Source: a virus. Taken from it: a stretch of 39,234 bases of DNA. The stretch is from positions 1 through 39,234 of the IMG/VR virus record IMGVR_UViG_3300022214_000014. One strand, given 5' to 3'. The notes under the pieces were generated by a model. That model was given only the letters and a program-made list of their open reading frames with translations. It searched no databases and had not been told where the DNA came from. Shown piece by piece: positions 30,728-38,011 of the stretch. The position numbers were made by a program, and so were the translations under genes. Position 1 is the first letter of the stretch, and each line of letters starts with the position of its first letter.

Positions 30728-31276
30728 ATGAAAACCAATACATCGAAAGTTGAAGTGAACACGATTGACAACGAAATCGAAACCATCAAGTCAGTGGCAA
30801 ACCCGCTGAAGACGGTCCTCGAGGACATTATCAACAACGCACCAGTAGGCAACATTCTCGCGTGCTATGACACAGGCGCAGAGTTCAATTCCGAGGAAAT
30901 TGCACAAGAAGCCGCGGAATTCGTACTCAAGGGCTTGCTCGGTGCCCTTTGTTACAACGTGATCGATGGCCGCAAGAACCAAGGCCAGAAGATGCTCAAC
31001 GATGCGCTGGATCAGGTCGATCGGGCAACCGAGCAGGACGCACAGTTTCGCTCCGAGAAATCCGCTGATCGCCTGCACAATCGCATCGTTTGGGCAGCCC
31101 GCATGGACGTCCAGCAAGCCTATCGCGCCTCTCTCGAGAAGTTCGTACTGGCCCTGTACATAGCCGTGACTGGCGAGCGTTACCAGCGTCACGTGCCAGT
31201 GGACCTGTCGGAAGCACCTGCGTCACCAGAGCAATCGGTAGCGCAGAAACTTCGCGCACGCCGGACAGCCATCTAA
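30728..31276 (+). CDS. First early protein, unknown
   Basis: A 182-residue, mainly helical protein (MKTNTSKVEVNTIDNEIETI...). Ribosome site AAGGA lies 11 bases before ATG. The charged helical middle (residues 80-125) and FVLALYIAVTGERYQRH toward the end show no known domain. It is followed directly by a strong terminator, so it is its own transcription unit, separate from the following early genes. A host-takeover function is possible, but unsupported. Confidence 0.75.
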   Translation: MKTNTSKVEVNTIDNEIETIKSVANPLKTVLEDIINNAPVGNILACYDTGAEFNSEEIAQEAAEFVLKGLLGALCYNVIDGRKNQGQKMLNDALDQVDRATEQDAQFRSEKSADRLHNRIVWAARMDVQQAYRASLEKFVLALYIAVTGERYQRHVPVDLSEAPASPEQSVAQKLRARRTAI

Positions 31277-31286
31277 ACCTGTCCAG

Positions 31287-31327
31287 ATCGGTAGCCGCAC
31301 AAGGACGTGTGGTTACCGATTCTTTTC
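31287..31327 (+). terminator. Rho-independent terminator after first early gene
   Basis: Bases 31287-31300 pair with 31307-31320 over 14 consecutive pairs including two G-U, with a 6-base loop, followed by TCTTTTC. The G-U pairs exist only in the plus-strand RNA. It ends the transcript of gene 30728-31276. Confidence 0.75.
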
Positions 31328-31532
31328 CTCACTTCTACTTGCCAGACGCATCCCCGCGCACTTGAACCTCGGCAAGCTCAGCACCGTGTCCTCGATAAAG
31401 CAAACCCGCAAGGCCAGGGCAACTCTCTTAAAGGGCCGCGAAATCTCACTCAATGGGCCACTCAGTTGCGTTCGATGGTCACTCTGGTCGTACAACAGAG
31501 TTACTTTTTAACCCAACAGAAGGAACAGTCCA
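31328..31532 (+). other. Gap before second early operon
   Basis: This short stretch between the terminator and the HTH gene should contain the promoter of the second early operon, but no convincing sigma70 -35/-10 pair is visible. The motif CCTCGATA (31390-31397) is also present at 30463-30470 and 37350-37357, each time on the plus strand in a gap; this may be chance. The last bases carry the GAAGGA ribosome site of the next gene. Confidence 0.4.
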
Positions 31533-31940
31533 ATGACTGCAATAAATCAGATTGATTATCACCACCTGGCAAAAATGTCTTCGGCAACAGGAATTCCTTT
31601 CGATACCTTATGCGAAAGGGCAGAACGTGGCGAAAACCTTGTCGAACGAGCACTGCGCCAGCCTGATAACGAATGGCTGACCTATGAACAGGCAGCGAAA
31701 ATGCTGTTCACGTCAATCAGTTCATTAAGCGGTGTTTTGACGCACCCAACCAGGACCCTTGAATATTGGGGCATCGAATGGCAAACGCGCAGCAAAACCA
31801 AGAGTAAAGGCAAACGCGGTTGCGGCGTGCTGTTCTCAAAGAAAGACCTGCTGCAAATCAAAGCCATCAAGCAGGCAACCAAATTGCAACTACTGACAAC
31901 CCTGCGAGTGTTCCAGGCAATGAAGCAAGGGAGAATTTGA
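31533..31940 (+). CDS. Putative DNA-binding HTH protein
   Basis: A 135-residue protein with GAAGGA before ATG. Residues 49-75 (WLTYEQAAKMLFTSISSLSGVL) are a likely helix-turn-helix, followed by a basic segment (about 88-98, TRSKTKSKGKRG) and FSKKDLLQIKAIKQATKLQLL. The layout suits a small regulator or replication accessory protein. It overlaps the next gene by one base (TGATG), and is first of a tightly packed set of early genes. Confidence 0.65.
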   Translation: MTAINQIDYHHLAKMSSATGIPFDTLCERAERGENLVERALRQPDNEWLTYEQAAKMLFTSISSLSGVLTHPTRTLEYWGIEWQTRSKTKSKGKRGCGVLFSKKDLLQIKAIKQATKLQLLTTLRVFQAMKQGRI

Positions 31941-32299
31941 TGAAGAAATTCAATATCAAAATCACCGAAATAGGTTGTGCTGGACATTTCGCTGCTTCTA
32001 AACACTGCCAATGGAAAAGACATACACAAATTGGCAATTCCTACCGTGTATCAAGCGTTGGCATTTACACTCCCCCGAACGAAAACGAAATGCAAACACT
32101 GGGAGCTTCAAAAGACTCTTTCTTTGAAACAATGGTATTCAAAACGACATCCAAACAAAACCCGGATAACGATGGATGCGGTTGCCATTTTGTTAGTAGC
32201 TGGACTGAAATCGACGGCAAACGATATTCAACAGCAGGAAAGGCTCAAAAAGGTCATAAACAATTTGTTAAAGAATATGCAAGGAGAGCAAGAAAATGA
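31940..32299 (+). CDS. Early protein, unknown
   Basis: A 119-residue protein from ATG 31940 (MKKFNIKITEIGCAGHF). A longer frame upstream overlaps the previous gene and lacks a ribosome site. It has NSYRVSSVGIYTPP and an SKDSFFETMVFKT strand, plus GCGCHF near residue 80, so paired Cys could bind metal. A basic C-terminus ends the protein. Short phage proteins with this YRVSTVG-type pattern are frequent but uncharacterised. Confidence 0.65.
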   Translation: MKKFNIKITEIGCAGHFAASKHCQWKRHTQIGNSYRVSSVGIYTPPNENEMQTLGASKDSFFETMVFKTTSKQNPDNDGCGCHFVSSWTEIDGKRYSTAGKAQKGHKQFVKEYARRARK

Positions 32300-32481
32300 T
32301 CTACGAAATCATGGCGTTAGCATTCATACTCTGCGCACTGTTCATCATGTTCGGCTGCGCAGCTTTAATAAACTGCATCTACCAGTATTTCTTCCCGCGA
32401 TATATGAGCGACGAAGAACTGGCTGAAAAGCTGGAAACCAGTGTTACCACAGTCAAAACCCACAGGAGAGACTACGAATGA
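32296..32481 (+). CDS. Small membrane protein
   Basis: A 61-residue protein with one N-terminal transmembrane segment (about residues 5-30, IMALAFILCALFIMFGCAALI) and a short cytosolic tail (MSDEELAEKLETSVTTVKTHR) resembling the end of an HTH helix. It overlaps both neighbours by 4 bases (ATGA). Function unknown. Confidence 0.6.
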   Translation: MIYEIMALAFILCALFIMFGCAALINCIYQYFFPRYMSDEELAEKLETSVTTVKTHRRDYE

Positions 32482-32882
32482 ACCCAATAATGGACAGGAT
32501 GGAAGATCGAAAGAAACAAATTGAAGAAGGCTTTGAATTTCTTCAGCGACATCAAGCAGAAATTCACGAAGTCGATGAGGGTTTACTAGATCTGAACCAA
32601 TGGTTCATCAAGGCAGAGCCGGACTTCAGCAATAAAGCCATTGACCTTTCATTTGCCGGTGACAAGCACGTACTCGACGGAATATTCGGCGCCTTCAGGA
32701 AACTCGGCTACAACCCATCCAGCCGACCAGGACAAAAGCCGCAGAGTTATTTTTCCTGCTTCTGGACCAATCCAGATAAACAAATCAAATACTGGATGAC
32801 ATTCACATCCACTCAATGCACGCGAATCAAAGTAGGGACAAAAATGGTCGAGCAAGACATTTTTGAAACGGTGTGCCAATGA
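32478..32882 (+). CDS. Early protein, unknown
   Basis: A 134-residue protein (MNPIMDRMEDRKKQIEEGF). Helical start, then a mixed alpha-beta body with DLSFAGDKHVLDGIFGAFRKLGYNP and KYWMTFTSTQCTRIKVGTK. It overlaps both neighbours by 4 bases. No domain recognised. It appears soluble. Confidence 0.65.
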   Translation: MNPIMDRMEDRKKQIEEGFEFLQRHQAEIHEVDEGLLDLNQWFIKAEPDFSNKAIDLSFAGDKHVLDGIFGAFRKLGYNPSSRPGQKPQSYFSCFWTNPDKQIKYWMTFTSTQCTRIKVGTKMVEQDIFETVCQ

Positions 32883-33058
32883 ATACCGAACAGGCCATTC
32901 AAATGCTTTGCGATATACAAACATCTGCACAGGAATGCCAGGAACAAACATTGCAAGCCATACAATCATTACAAACACAGCTTCGTGATACCAATGAACG
33001 TATCAACATCGTCAATATCCGCCTGCGTAAGCTCGAGACAGCACGTGCGAAGGCGTGA
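32879..33058 (+). CDS. Small coiled-coil protein
   Basis: A 59-residue Gln/Thr-rich helical protein from ATG 32879 (MNTEQAIQMLCDIQTS), with heptad-like spacing of Ile/Leu to the end (LRKLETARAKA). It couples to the previous gene by ATGA overlap. Too short for the usual gene size cut-off, but start and coupling support it. Confidence 0.55.
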   Translation: MNTEQAIQMLCDIQTSAQECQEQTLQAIQSLQTQLRDTNERINIVNIRLRKLETARAKA

Positions 33059-33254
33059 AGAAATTATTTGGGGACTGATCATGCTGTGTTTGCTCTATGC
33101 AGCCGGCATGATCATGTTCACCATCGATGCGCATATCAACGCGCCAGATATCAAACCACCGATCTGCACAACGCAACGCGAATGTCAGTTCGGCACTAAA
33201 GGAGAAACCAATGGGCGACAAAGTTCAATGCACCAAATGTCATTGGATAGGTGA
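33045..33254 (+). CDS. Possible small membrane protein
   Basis: A 69-residue frame from GTG 33045 overlapping both flanking genes. An N-terminal basic segment (RRREE) precedes a transmembrane helix (about residues 8-26, WGLIMLCLLYAAGMIMFTI) and a short exported tail containing two Cys (PPICTTQRECQF), which fits a type II small membrane protein. It overlaps the zinc-ribbon gene at the 3' end by 44 bases, and no clear ribosome site is seen. Confidence 0.4.
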   Translation: MRRREEIIWGLIMLCLLYAAGMIMFTIDAHINAPDIKPPICTTQRECQFGTKGETNGRQSSMHQMSLDR

Positions 33255-33528
33255 CGAAGTGCATGTGCGAAAGGAAGTAATCTATCCGGGCTCGCTCGAG
33301 GAACCACCGGAATACATCGATTACTGCCCGGATTGTAACGAGCAGGATAGCCTCGAGGACTTCGACCAGCCGCTATGCAGGGTTTGCGACGAAGTACAGG
33401 TATCGGACTACGGCGAAATCTGCCCGGAGTGCTACGAGGAAGACCAGGAACGACGCGCCGATGCCATCAACGATCGACGTGAAGAAGAACGAATGGAAAG
33501 AGAGCACCACATCAGAACAAGGACGTAA
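33211..33528 (+). CDS. Zinc-ribbon protein
   Basis: A 105-residue protein from ATG 33211 with AAAGGAGA upstream. CTKCHW (residues 7-12), then CPDC (about 39-42), CRVC (56-59) and CPEC (70-73) form two zinc ribbons. An acidic, charged helical tail follows (EEDQERRADAINDRREEERMERE). Such proteins are probably small transcription-linked or nucleic-acid-binding factors in phages; the role here is unknown. Confidence 0.65.
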   Translation: MGDKVQCTKCHWIGDEVHVRKEVIYPGSLEEPPEYIDYCPDCNEQDSLEDFDQPLCRVCDEVQVSDYGEICPECYEEDQERRADAINDRREEERMEREHHIRTRT

Positions 33529-33529
33529 C

Positions 33530-33715
33530 ATGGTATTCAACATCAAACCAAAGATCGAACGATATGCCATTTATCCATTGCGATATGGGTGGGGCATTAT
33601 CGATCTGACAACAGGAGAACTACTAAAGGGCAAAGAGAAACATCGACTGGAAAAATATGCTCGCCAACCGTGGGCAGAAAAACGCTGCAAAGAACTCAAC
33701 CAACAGAAGGACTAA
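33530..33715 (+). CDS. Small early protein, unknown
   Basis: A 61-residue basic protein from ATG 33530 (MVFNIKPKIERYAIYPL), one base after the previous stop codon. It has a beta-like stretch (RYGWGIIDLTTGELL) and a basic helix with PWAEKRCKELN. No domain known. Confidence 0.5.
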   Translation: MVFNIKPKIERYAIYPLRYGWGIIDLTTGELLKGKEKHRLEKYARQPWAEKRCKELNQQKD

Positions 33716-33719
33716 GACA

Positions 33720-34514
33720 ATGAGAATACAAGGTGCTTACATGCACTGTGGAGCAAAATCCACAAGCCTGCACGAACTTGCACTAATGCCAAGACCAATC
33801 CCCACTGAAACCCATATTCCAATTGCACATGACGAATTCTTTTCATTCGCTGCAAACAAAATCATGCAACAAGGCTATCAGATTCGACGCGACCGCCATT
33901 ATCTCAACCGTGAAGGCCAGCAATACTTTGCACTCATGGAGCTGGAACACCAGGACGAATCGCAAAACGAAGGCCATGCAACCATGGCTGCTTTACGCAA
34001 TGCTCACGATAAAAGTTTTATAGCCTCGCTTGCTATTGGTGCCAAGGTGTTCATCTGCGATAACCTGTCGTTCTCTGGTGACATAGTTGTAGGCCATAAG
34101 CACACGATTAACATTTGGTCGAAGCTTCCAGAAATATTTGAACGGGCAGTCAAGCAGATTCGTGTCATGCGGAAGCGCCAGGACGTACGGTTTGCCGAAT
34201 ACCGACAGGCACCCGTTGACGACAGACTTGCCGATCATTTGATGATGGAGTGCTTCAGGAAAGGTATCGTCAACCTGCAACGTATTGGGAAAGTAAACCA
34301 GGAATGGCATAACCCGAGTGCAGATCACGGTGATAAAACAATGTGGCGCTATTTTAATGCAGTAACAGCGGCACTTGGGCCATCCAGTACAAATCAACTC
34401 ATTCAATTGCCGAAAAAGACTATCGACCTTCATCTGATGCTCGACCAGTGGTGTGACGTCGATTTTCAAGCTACACAGAACGAGCTGCCATTGGATACAG
34501 AGACATTAAACTGA
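33720..34514 (+). CDS. DUF932 family protein
   Basis: A 264-residue protein from ATG 33720, with AGAAGGA upstream. It matches the phage or plasmid DUF932 pattern: alternating strands ending ALMELEHQDE, ALRNAHDKSFIASLAIGAKVFICDNLSFSG (about residues 90-120) and a helical C-terminal half. The conserved HDKS...GAKVFVCDN block is diagnostic. DUF932 proteins occur with phage recombination or replication genes but lack a defined activity. It overlaps the next ATG by 1 base. Confidence 0.8.
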   Translation: MRIQGAYMHCGAKSTSLHELALMPRPIPTETHIPIAHDEFFSFAANKIMQQGYQIRRDRHYLNREGQQYFALMELEHQDESQNEGHATMAALRNAHDKSFIASLAIGAKVFICDNLSFSGDIVVGHKHTINIWSKLPEIFERAVKQIRVMRKRQDVRFAEYRQAPVDDRLADHLMMECFRKGIVNLQRIGKVNQEWHNPSADHGDKTMWRYFNAVTAALGPSSTNQLIQLPKKTIDLHLMLDQWCDVDFQATQNELPLDTETLN

Positions 34515-34711
34515 TGGCCGCACGAAAGCCGAACCTTGACACAGGTATTACCGTCAAGGTTTACAGCCCAACCCATGACGTCACATTCGTTGGACGCATA
34601 CAAGACCTTCTGAATAGCCAATTCACTATTCAGGTTATCTCGCCAGACATTTTTCGAGACAAAATTCATTTCGTTTTTTACACTGATGATTGGTCAGTTA
34701 TTGATTACTAG
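34514..34711 (+). CDS. Small early protein, unknown
   Basis: A 65-residue beta-like protein (KVYSPTHDVTFVGRIQDLL, HFVFYTDDWSVIDY). It overlaps the DUF932 stop (TGATG) and its 3' end is antisense to the nuclease gene by 18 bases. No family known. It is the last gene of this early segment before the antisense island. Confidence 0.5.
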   Translation: MAARKPNLDTGITVKVYSPTHDVTFVGRIQDLLNSQFTIQVISPDIFRDKIHFVFYTDDWSVIDY

Positions 34712-34993
34712 TTTCCGCCACGCGCGCTGGACTGCATCAATTGCTTCTGTTGGGGAACGCACGATGTAGGCCGGCGCCGTGGTTTTTTCAAAAAACTTTA
34801 CCTGTGCATCCGTCAGCTTGTTCAAGCCATCCTTGTTTTTGACCTCGAGCACCACCCAGATCGACCGAAATTCCACCAGTAAATCAACCGGTCTTTCCAT
34901 CTCATAAACTTTGCAACCGATAGCAGTCAGGGCTTTGACAATGGGCGCCTGGTTGCTGTCAGTTGCGTGCTGCTTGGCAAACCTATTGACCAT
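34694..34993 (-). CDS. VRR-NUC / PD-(D/E)XK nuclease-like protein
   Basis: A 99-residue protein. MERPVDLLVEFRSIWVVLEVKNKDG contains the PD-(D/E)XK core: D37 of VDLLVEF and the E-V-K triad in LEVK (about residues 50-53), followed by LTDAQVKFF (Q as in nucleases of this fold). Length is that of single-domain VRR-NUC proteins. They are often Holliday-junction or flap endonucleases. It is transcribed against its neighbours and overlaps the HTH gene by 11 bases, forming a two-gene minus-strand island. Confidence 0.75.
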   Translation of the reverse strand: MVNRFAKQHATDSNQAPIVKALTAIGCKVYEMERPVDLLVEFRSIWVVLEVKNKDGLNKLTDAQVKFFEKTTAPAYIVRSPTEAIDAVQRAWRKLVINN

Positions 34994-35177
34994 TTTCCTG
35001 CTCGAGCTCCCACTTGTAGACTTTCGATTTCAAATAGCGAAACTCCCTGCCTATTTTATAAAACGGCGGTCCATAACCCACCGATCGCCAGCGGCCAAGC
35101 GTCAGCCTGGTCACGCCAAGGTGAGAGCTTAAAGAAGTTGTTGTGAAATAACGACTATTTTCGCTGTCTTTTGGCAT
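34983..35177 (-). CDS. Excisionase-like HTH protein
   Basis: A 64-residue protein with SSHLGVTRLTLGRWRSVGYGPPFYKIGREFRY (about 17-48), a MerR/excisionase/AlpA-type winged HTH. The G-P-P-F-Y-K-I-G turn and R-E-F-R-Y wing are typical. It would bind DNA at its own promoter; a palindrome lies immediately upstream at 35194-35206. It is transcribed divergently from the exonuclease gene and could repress it. No integrase is present in the window. Confidence 0.75.
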   Translation of the reverse strand: MPKDSENSRYFTTTSLSSHLGVTRLTLGRWRSVGYGPPFYKIGREFRYLKSKVYKWELEQENGQ

Positions 35178-35193
35178 AAGAAATTCTCATGGT

Positions 35194-35206
35194 GCATCAT
35201 TGATGC
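35194..35206. promoter_or_regulatory. Operator-like palindrome in divergent gap
   Basis: GCATCA-T-TGATGC is a perfect inverted repeat in the 62-base gap between the HTH gene (minus) and the exonuclease gene (plus). Position and symmetry fit an operator for the HTH product. Confidence 0.45.
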
Positions 35207-35239
35207 GCTTACTGTATCATGAAAAAGAGGGACAAAGCG

Positions 35240-35821
35240 ATGTATGACAGAAGCAAAACCGTTGGAGCCAGCGATGCCGTGATGATTAAGTCCGGAGAAT
35301 GGGCTCAACTCTATGATCGGAAAACATCAGCAGACGCAGCCAGTTCATCGGAGCCGAACGATCGCCTGGAAGGCGAAATTGGCCATGCCCTGGAGCCGCT
35401 TAACAGGCTGGTATTCACCAGAACAAGCGGCATCGACGTTTTACACGACGATCTTGACGAAGATAAACCGTTTACCCTGAACGGCTATGATTGGTGCACC
35501 TACCTTCCAGACGGATTGTGCAAAAACAATGACCATAGCCATATCCCGTTCGAAGCCAAGGCCGTCAACATGATGTGGAATCCAGTCAACCTGCTCAACA
35601 AATACATGCCACAACTACAGCATGCCATGCGAGTCATGCAAGCACCGTACTGCTATTTCTCGGTGATCTATCTGAACACTCGATACGAATACACACAGGT
35701 TCACTACGATCCACCGTATGACGATGCACTGTTTGAAAAAGAACAACTGTTCTACTTCATGTTGGAGCGCGGTATTCGCCCACCGGAATACCAGGGTAAG
35801 CGCGCAGGGTGGACAGCATGA
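35240..35821 (+). CDS. YqaJ-like viral recombinase exonuclease
   Basis: A 193-residue protein. ATG 35240 was preferred over the ATG at 35219 because AGAGGG lies at proper spacing. The fold markers of lambda-exonuclease-type YqaJ proteins are present: GASDA near the start, EGEIGHALEPLNR, the acid in LPDGLC, FEAK (catalytic E-x-K), and MPQLQHAMRV. It degrades one strand of double-stranded DNA from an end so that the partner annealing protein can load. It heads the recombination cluster with the annealing protein and SSB. Confidence 0.85.
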   Translation: MYDRSKTVGASDAVMIKSGEWAQLYDRKTSADAASSSEPNDRLEGEIGHALEPLNRLVFTRTSGIDVLHDDLDEDKPFTLNGYDWCTYLPDGLCKNNDHSHIPFEAKAVNMMWNPVNLLNKYMPQLQHAMRVMQAPYCYFSVIYLNTRYEYTQVHYDPPYDDALFEKEQLFYFMLERGIRPPEYQGKRAGWTA

Positions 35822-36177
35822 TTTTACTAACCGGCATGGAGTTGCAACGATCTGGGTTAACAACGGAAACACTGATGAAAATAACTGACGATACACACAA
35901 ATATCCGCCAGGCTTTTTTCAATGGCTCAAAACAAACGGACACATCTGGAAAAACTTCGAAGCAAAAGCACTCAACATGGCAATCGTACGATCACGCTAT
36001 TCGGCACGAACAATCGTCGAGGTCATGCGATGGGAAACGGATATCAGGGAACAAACAAAAACCGGCAAACCAGCAATGTTCAAACTCAGCAACGACATGG
36101 TGCCTGGGCTGGCACGACTTTGGATGACTCTCCACGGAGACGCGCATCCAAAATTTTTTCAACTGCAAGACAAGTGA
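35818..36177 (+). CDS. Early protein between exonuclease and annealing protein
   Basis: A 119-residue protein from ATG 35818 (ATGA overlap with exonuclease). Helical, Trp-rich (HKYPPGFFQWLKTNGHIW, SRYSARTIVEVMRWE), no domain recognised. Its place inside the recombination cluster suggests an accessory role. The stop is followed 9 bases later by the annealing-protein start. Confidence 0.6.
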   Translation: MILLTGMELQRSGLTTETLMKITDDTHKYPPGFFQWLKTNGHIWKNFEAKALNMAIVRSRYSARTIVEVMRWETDIREQTKTGKPAMFKLSNDMVPGLARLWMTLHGDAHPKFFQLQDK

Positions 36178-36186
36178 GGAACAACC

Positions 36187-36888
36187 ATGAAGGAAAAGGA
36201 CAAAGACAACATGCGGATATGGGACGCTGTATCCAAGACGGACCCGGACCATACCAAAGCAATAGACTTCGGCCGCAAGTTTACAGCGATCGATGCGCAC
36301 TACCAGATCATGGAAGCAACGCGCATGTTCGGTCCCATTGGTGAGGGATGGGGATACAACAATGCGTATTCAGAAGTCCACCTGCAGGACGGACGAATCC
36401 TTGTGTATTGCGATGTCATTGTGTGGTGGGGCGAGAAGGGCCAATGGGAAGGCAACCCGGTACCACCAACACATCGAAGCTTCGGACCCATTCGCGGCTG
36501 TTCGGTACTACTTGGCTTTGACAAGTCGGGCAAACTGAAAGCACCGGATACCGATGCCTACAAGAAAGCCGGCACGGATGGCTTGACCAAAGCACTGTCG
36601 CACATCGGTTTCAATGCTGACGTATTCCTTGGCATGTTTGACGATAACAAATACGTCCAGGAATTACGCAGCGAGAAAGCCAGAGAGAAAACAGCAAGCG
36701 AGTTGGCTTATCAGCAAGACCGTGATCGTTTCATCAAGGCAATTACTGCCTGCAACAAGCCTGAACAAATGGATGCAGTTCTGGAGAATCACAAACTGTG
36801 GATGGCCAGCCTGCCAGTATCGACCGCAACTGAAATGCGGTCATGGGTGTTGAAGAAGAAAACGGAGCTCGCTGATGGACGTGAATAA
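36187..36888 (+). CDS. Single-strand annealing protein, Rad52/Erf-like
   Basis: A 233-residue protein with GTGAGGA before ATG. Signature pieces of Erf/Rad52-like phage annealing proteins are present: FTAIDAHYQIMEATRMFGPIG, GWGYNN, DTDAYKKAGTDGLTKALSHIG and FLGMFDDNKYVQ. The C-terminal region (160-233) is helical. It anneals complementary single strands produced by the exonuclease, with SSB encoded next (14-base overlap). Family call is by pattern. Confidence 0.75.
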   Translation: MKEKDKDNMRIWDAVSKTDPDHTKAIDFGRKFTAIDAHYQIMEATRMFGPIGEGWGYNNAYSEVHLQDGRILVYCDVIVWWGEKGQWEGNPVPPTHRSFGPIRGCSVLLGFDKSGKLKAPDTDAYKKAGTDGLTKALSHIGFNADVFLGMFDDNKYVQELRSEKAREKTASELAYQQDRDRFIKAITACNKPEQMDAVLENHKLWMASLPVSTATEMRSWVLKKKTELADGRE

Positions 36889-37348
36889 AGTAATCCTGAT
36901 CGGACACATTGGAAAAGACCCGACTTTTCACATGATGCCAACCACACAAACAGAGCTGTGCAAATTCTCTGTTGCAACCTCGAGGCGATGGAAAGACAAG
37001 CGCAGCGGTGAATCGAAAGAGGACACTAGCTGGCACAACATCGTTGTATTCAACGAGTACCTGGTTGGTATCTGCCGTAGCTGGCTGCAAAAAGGAACAC
37101 GCGTCTACATCGAGGGCGAAATCAAAACCAGATCGTACGAAAAAGACGGTGAAAAAAAATTCATTACCGAGATAGTGATACCGCAAATCAAAGGCGAACT
37201 ATTCGTAATTGAAAAAGGAAAGGGTTGGGACGTCAACGAAACACCGGGATCGGAGCGACGATTCGGCGGCGGAGGCGGCGCGCCAACAAGCGCAGGCGAC
37301 GCCGCACGCGCAGCAGTCAACGACTTCGATGATGATATACCGTTTTAG
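36875..37348 (+). CDS. ssb: Single-stranded DNA-binding protein
   Basis: A 157-residue SSB. The OB fold opens with MDVNKVILIGHIGKDP, with KFSVATSRRWKD, SWHNIVVFNEYL and TRVYIEGEIKTRSY (residues 1-95). After a Gly-rich linker (residues about 130-136) it ends DFDDDIPF, the acidic tip that recruits replication and repair partners. Slightly shorter than bacterial SSB. It overlaps the annealing gene, forming a recombination trio. Confidence 0.93.
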   Translation: MDVNKVILIGHIGKDPTFHMMPTTQTELCKFSVATSRRWKDKRSGESKEDTSWHNIVVFNEYLVGICRSWLQKGTRVYIEGEIKTRSYEKDGEKKFITEIVIPQIKGELFVIEKGKGWDVNETPGSERRFGGGGGAPTSAGDAARAAVNDFDDDIPF

Positions 37349-37373
37349 ACCTCGATAGGCAGGAGAAACAGGA

Positions 37374-37484
37374 ATGAAGAAGTGGCTTTGCAAGATCGGA
37401 CTGCATAAATGGGTCTACTGGACGCACGAGTTCGATTACAGAACATGCTCCGTGTGTGAGCTACAGCAAGCGCTCGATCATTGA
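37374..37484 (+). CDS. Very small zinc-finger-like protein
   Basis: A 36-residue protein with AGGAG ahead of ATG. MKKWLCKIGLHKWVYW then CSVCELQQ carries C, H and a CxxC pair. The form is typical of tiny phage proteins of the DUF1660 type, which are probably metal-binding. Function unknown. Confidence 0.6.
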   Translation: MKKWLCKIGLHKWVYWTHEFDYRTCSVCELQQALDH

Positions 37485-37508
37485 CCAGCCCGAACAGGAG
37501 AAGCAGGA

Positions 37509-37847
37509 ATGAGTGACGACAGAATCAAGCTGGCCGAGGCCATGGGGTGCGTTGTTGAAACCCACAGCGGACAATACGGAGTCTTGTATGGCGTCAGGAA
37601 TAAAAACGGCGTGCTTGAGCTGTTACCAGACCCATTCACAGACGCCAATGACGACTATGCTGTGTTGGAGTGGATGCGCAATACATGCCCCGGAGGTTGT
37701 TTCGACGATGGATATGGTGATGAACGTCCACTGTGGGTTGCAATGCTCGCACAAGTCATGGAAGCGGATGATCGTGAAAACTGCCTTGACTATGGAGTCT
37801 ACAAAATAGGCGATTACGCCAGAGCCGCACTAAAGGTGCTAACATGA
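37509..37847 (+). CDS. Phage ABA-sandwich-domain protein
   Basis: A 112-residue protein (MSDDRIKLAEAMGCVVETH). PFTDANDDYAVLEWMRNT (about residues 41-58) and a C-terminal YKIGDYARAALKVL are the usual hallmarks of the small phage ABA sandwich family, whose function is unknown. Ribosome site GGAGAAGCAGG precedes ATG. The stop overlaps the next start (ATGA). Confidence 0.7.
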   Translation: MSDDRIKLAEAMGCVVETHSGQYGVLYGVRNKNGVLELLPDPFTDANDDYAVLEWMRNTCPGGCFDDGYGDERPLWVAMLAQVMEADDRENCLDYGVYKIGDYARAALKVLT

Positions 37848-38008
37848 CTGACCAAGAATTGGACAAACTGGCGGTCAAGATCATGAAAGACTTTGGATTT
37901 GACAAGCTGGACGATCTTTCCAGGTTCGAGCTTTTCAAGCTCGGCATTAACTACGGTATCAAGTACCAGCTTGAGAGAGAGCTGGCTAACATTAAGGGTG
38001 AGGTATAA
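37844..38008 (+). CDS. Small protein ending in ELANIKGEV
   Basis: A 54-residue protein, coupled by ATGA overlap to the previous gene. Helical (MTDQELDKLAVKIMKDFGF..., YQLERELANIKGEV). Its last nine residues, and the DNA encoding them, are identical to the end of the unrelated next gene. Function unknown. Confidence 0.6.
   Translation: MTDQELDKLAVKIMKDFGFDKLDDLSRFELFKLGINYGIKYQLERELANIKGEV
37978..38006 (+). repeat. 29-base repeat, first of three copies
   Basis: A 29-base sequence is repeated exactly at 38203-38231 and at 59-87. It encodes ELANIKGEV at the end of a gene and includes the ribosome site GGTGAGG. In the other two copies it runs directly into a start codon; here one base change gives a stop codon instead. 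Confidence 0.8.
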
Positions 38009-38011
38009 GGC

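Noticed and set aside
34983-35177. Excisionase-like HTH as sign of a temperate phage
   Set aside because: No integrase, repressor pair or attachment site is present in the window, so lysogeny cannot be claimed.
30463-37357. CCTCGATA at 30463, 31390 and 37350 as a phage promoter motif
   Set aside because: Only eight bases, no extended consensus, and three chance hits in gaps are possible in a window of this size.
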